Shown here: positions 15,501-16,230 of the stretch, piece after piece
Layout of the letters: each line of letters opens with the position of its first letter
Position numbering within the stretch: the stretch's first letter is position 1
Assembly (NCBI GenBank): GCA_903912795.1
Contig: CAIWIS010000807.1
Location: 1-16,230, forward strand
Direction: 5' to 3'
Source: an uncultured Bacteroidales bacterium
GTDB taxonomy: Bacteria; Bacteroidota; Bacteroidia; Bacteroidales; Paludibacteraceae
Length of the DNA: 16,230 nucleotides
The notes under the pieces: model-generated
Seen by the model: only the letters and a program-made list of their open reading frames with translations
Databases searched by the model: none
Told to the model about the DNA's origin: nothing
Position numbers and translations under genes: made by a program

Positions 15501-16059
15501 AGTACTTGATACCGAAATTTATTCGAACACAGGCGGACAGGCTTCAAAATCGACTCCGGTAGGTGCTGTAGCTAAGTTTGCTGCTTCAGGTAAAAGAGTT
15601 CGTAAAAAAGACTTGGGTATGATTGCTGCCACTTATGGTTATGTTTATGTAGCTCAAGTAGCTTTAGGAGCTAATCAGGCACAAACATTGAAAGCAATTC
15701 GTGAAGCAGAAGCTTATGATGGACCATCAATTGTTATTGCTTATTCACCATGTATCAGTCACGGTATTGGTACAGGCATGGGTAAAGCCAATATGGAACA
15801 AGAATTAGCTGTTAAATGCGGTTACTGGCACTTGTATCGTTACAATCCTGCATTAGAAGCTGAAGGAAAAAACCCAATGACTTTAGATTCGAAAGAACCA
15901 AACTGGGACGAATTCCAAAACTTCTTGAAAGGTGAAGTACGTTATACATCGCTATTGAAACAGTTCCCTGCTGAAGCAGAAGAATTGTTTAAAGCAGCCG
16001 AAGAAAATGCTAAATGGCGTTATACAGGCTACAAACGTATGGCCGAACAAGTGTTTTAA
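12523..16059 (+). CDS. nifJ: Pyruvate:ferredoxin (flavodoxin) oxidoreductase
   Basis: It oxidises pyruvate with CoA to acetyl-CoA and CO2 and reduces ferredoxin or flavodoxin, the main pyruvate exit in anaerobes. The 1178-residue single chain holds all domains, and its length is normal. The N-terminal pyruvate/TPP part has YPITP with T33, QSEGG with E66 and SARALASH with R116; these match the active-site Thr, Glu and Arg of the Desulfovibrio africanus enzyme. An EKR-type linker domain is at about 567-606. Two [4Fe-4S] ferredoxin motifs begin at C691 (CIQCNQCAYVCP) and C747 (CMGCDNCAEVCP). The catalytic-side cluster ligands are C817, C820, C845 and C1077. The TPP-binding GGDGWAYDIG (967-976) leads to YSNTGGQ with N1002. 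All key residues are intact. It is probably highly expressed, but I see no clean promoter in the 68-bp gap upstream. It ends at a strong terminator. Confidence 0.97.
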   Translation: MAKTKKFLTCDGNQAAAHIAYMFSEVAAIYPITPSSTMAEYVDEWAATGRKNMFGEKVQVQEMQSEGGAAAAMHGALQAGALTSTFTASQGLLLMVPNMYKVAGELLPGVYHVSARALASHALSIFGDHQDVMAVRQTGCAMFATGSVQEVMDLAAVAHLASLTSRVPFVHFFDGFRTSHEIQKIEEIDAEAVIGLVDQDALKDFRNRALSPEHPVVRGTAQNGDIYFQAREACNPFYDAIPGIVDDYLVKLNAITGRQYGLFDYYGAPDADRVVVAMGSSTEAIREGIDYLTAKGEKVGLISVHLYRPFSAKHFLSVLPKTAKRICVLDRTKEPGAGGEPLYLDVKDVLYGTENQPLVVGGRYGLSSKDFTPAQVLSVYQNLGLPSPRNGFTVGIVDDITFTSLPLGEEISMGGTGTYEAKFYGLGADGTVGANKNSIKIIGDNTDKYSQAYFAYDSKKSGGFTCSHLRFGNTPIRSTYLVTTPDFVACHVQAYLKLYDVTKGLKKNGTFLLNTIWSAEEVQKNLPTNVKKYLAANNITLYIIDATNIAQEIGLGNRTNTILQSAFFKITNVIPYELAVDKMKYAIVKSYGNKGERVINMNYAAVDRGGEYTQVEVPAEWANLLDDDAVIGADVPDFIKNIVIPVNAQAGDNIPVSAFKGREDGTWDQGTTKYEKRGVAANVPVWDKDNCIQCNQCAYVCPHAAIRPFLLDAVEASKAPFAADTLKANGKQFVDMSFRIQVDVLDCMGCDNCAEVCPGNKGGKALKMVPIETQYENQTNWEFCIDEVKTKQHLVDTKANVKNSQFATPLFEFSGACAGCGETPYVKLVTQLFGDRQMVSNATGCSSIYSASAPSTPYTVNDEGRGPAWANSLFEDNAEFGLGMVFAYDNMRERIVRLMTEALAENCCSDELKGLFTEWLEFKNDADKSKELAAKITPLVNEKKCDKCVQISELSQYLIKQSQWIVGGDGWAYDIGFGGLDHVIASGKNVNILVLDTEIYSNTGGQASKSTPVGAVAKFAASGKRVRKKDLGMIAATYGYVYVAQVALGANQAQTLKAIREAEAYDGPSIVIAYSPCISHGIGTGMGKANMEQELAVKCGYWHLYRYNPALEAEGKNPMTLDSKEPNWDEFQNFLKGEVRYTSLLKQFPAEAEELFKAAEENAKWRYTGYKRMAEQVF

Positions 16060-16060
16060 T

Positions 16061-16084
16061 AAACTCCCAACCCCCTAAAAAGGG
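16061..16084 (-). repeat. GC-rich intergenic element, copy downstream of nifJ
   Basis: Read on the - strand it is CCC, six bases, GGGGG, then TTGGGAGTTT, the same layout as the element before nifJ but inverted. GGGGTTGGGAGT here differs by one base from GGGGTTAGGAGT upstream. It contains a small CCCT-AAAA-AGGG hairpin (16073-16084) and begins right after the stop codon, ahead of the terminator. Confidence 0.6.
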
Positions 16085-16093
16085 CTTAAGAAT

Positions 16094-16133
16094 AAAAATC
16101 TCCGAATAACGAAAGTTGTTCGGAGATTTTTTT
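16094..16133 (+). terminator. Strong intrinsic terminator of nifJ
   Basis: The hairpin ATCTCCGAATAAC (16098-16110), GAAA tetraloop (16111-16114), GTTGTTCGGAGAT (16115-16127) pairs along 13 positions with one T-G wobble. A seven-T tract ends at 16133. The A-run at 16094-16098 also lets it act weakly on the other strand. In the remaining 97 bp to the window edge I see no gene. Confidence 0.9.
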
Positions 16134-16230
16134 ATAAGTGTATTTTGCTACTTTAGTAAAATGTAGTTTGTGAACAAATCGGAGAATAGCTTTGTTAATG
16201 CTTTAAAATATTGCAATTTAATTAAAACAA

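Noticed and set aside
16134..16230. Possible promoter or small hairpins at the right edge (TTTGT-GA-ACAAA, TAC-TTTA-GTA)
   Set aside because: The arms are short, no clean TAnnTTTG box is present, and the next gene is not visible.

Overview
The window is an AT-rich chromosomal segment of a Bacteroidota (Bacteroidetes) bacterium, probably Bacteroidales. The evidence is the TAnnTTTG-type promoter boxes upstream of several genes, start codons without clear Shine-Dalgarno sequences, a eukaryote-type (GT3) glycogen synthase beside a DUF3417-type glucan phosphorylase, the phylum-typical form of YebC, and a secreted/membrane protein family that I associate with this phylum. I see no tRNA, rRNA, CRISPR array, insertion sequence or phage gene. 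Every intergenic gap is under 300 bp.

Layout. At the left edge, grpE (cut by the window) and dnaJ run on the + strand as a chaperone operon and end at a hairpin shared with the convergent yebC. From about 11.1 kb back to 1.8 kb all genes lie on the - strand: an uncharacterised signal-peptide/two-TM protein with a beta-CASP metallo-beta-lactamase nuclease 30 bp downstream; the GT3 glycogen synthase; the glucan phosphorylase; the bifunctional NAD(P)HX repair enzyme nnr; and yebC. Terminators and promoters between glgP/nnr and nnr/yebC indicate largely independent units. At about 11.1-11.25 kb is a divergent promoter region. To its right, on the + strand, are an AAA_14/DUF4143-like ATPase and nifJ (pyruvate:ferredoxin oxidoreductase), closed by a strong GAAA-tetraloop terminator.

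How the genes fit together. GrpE and DnaJ serve DnaK. Glycogen synthase and phosphorylase form a storage-glucan synthesis/breakdown pair. NifJ is the anaerobic pyruvate-to-acetyl-CoA step fed by that sugar. Nnr repairs damaged NAD(P)H. YebC is a translation/regulatory factor. The window is mostly housekeeping, and I do not see a clear new multi-gene system. The best leads are regulatory: a perfect 10+10 bp inverted repeat over the -33 box of the ATPase gene, a 14-bp palindrome in the glycogen synthase leader, related GC-rich elements in opposite orientation on both sides of nifJ, and the unknown membrane protein paired with a beta-CASP nuclease.
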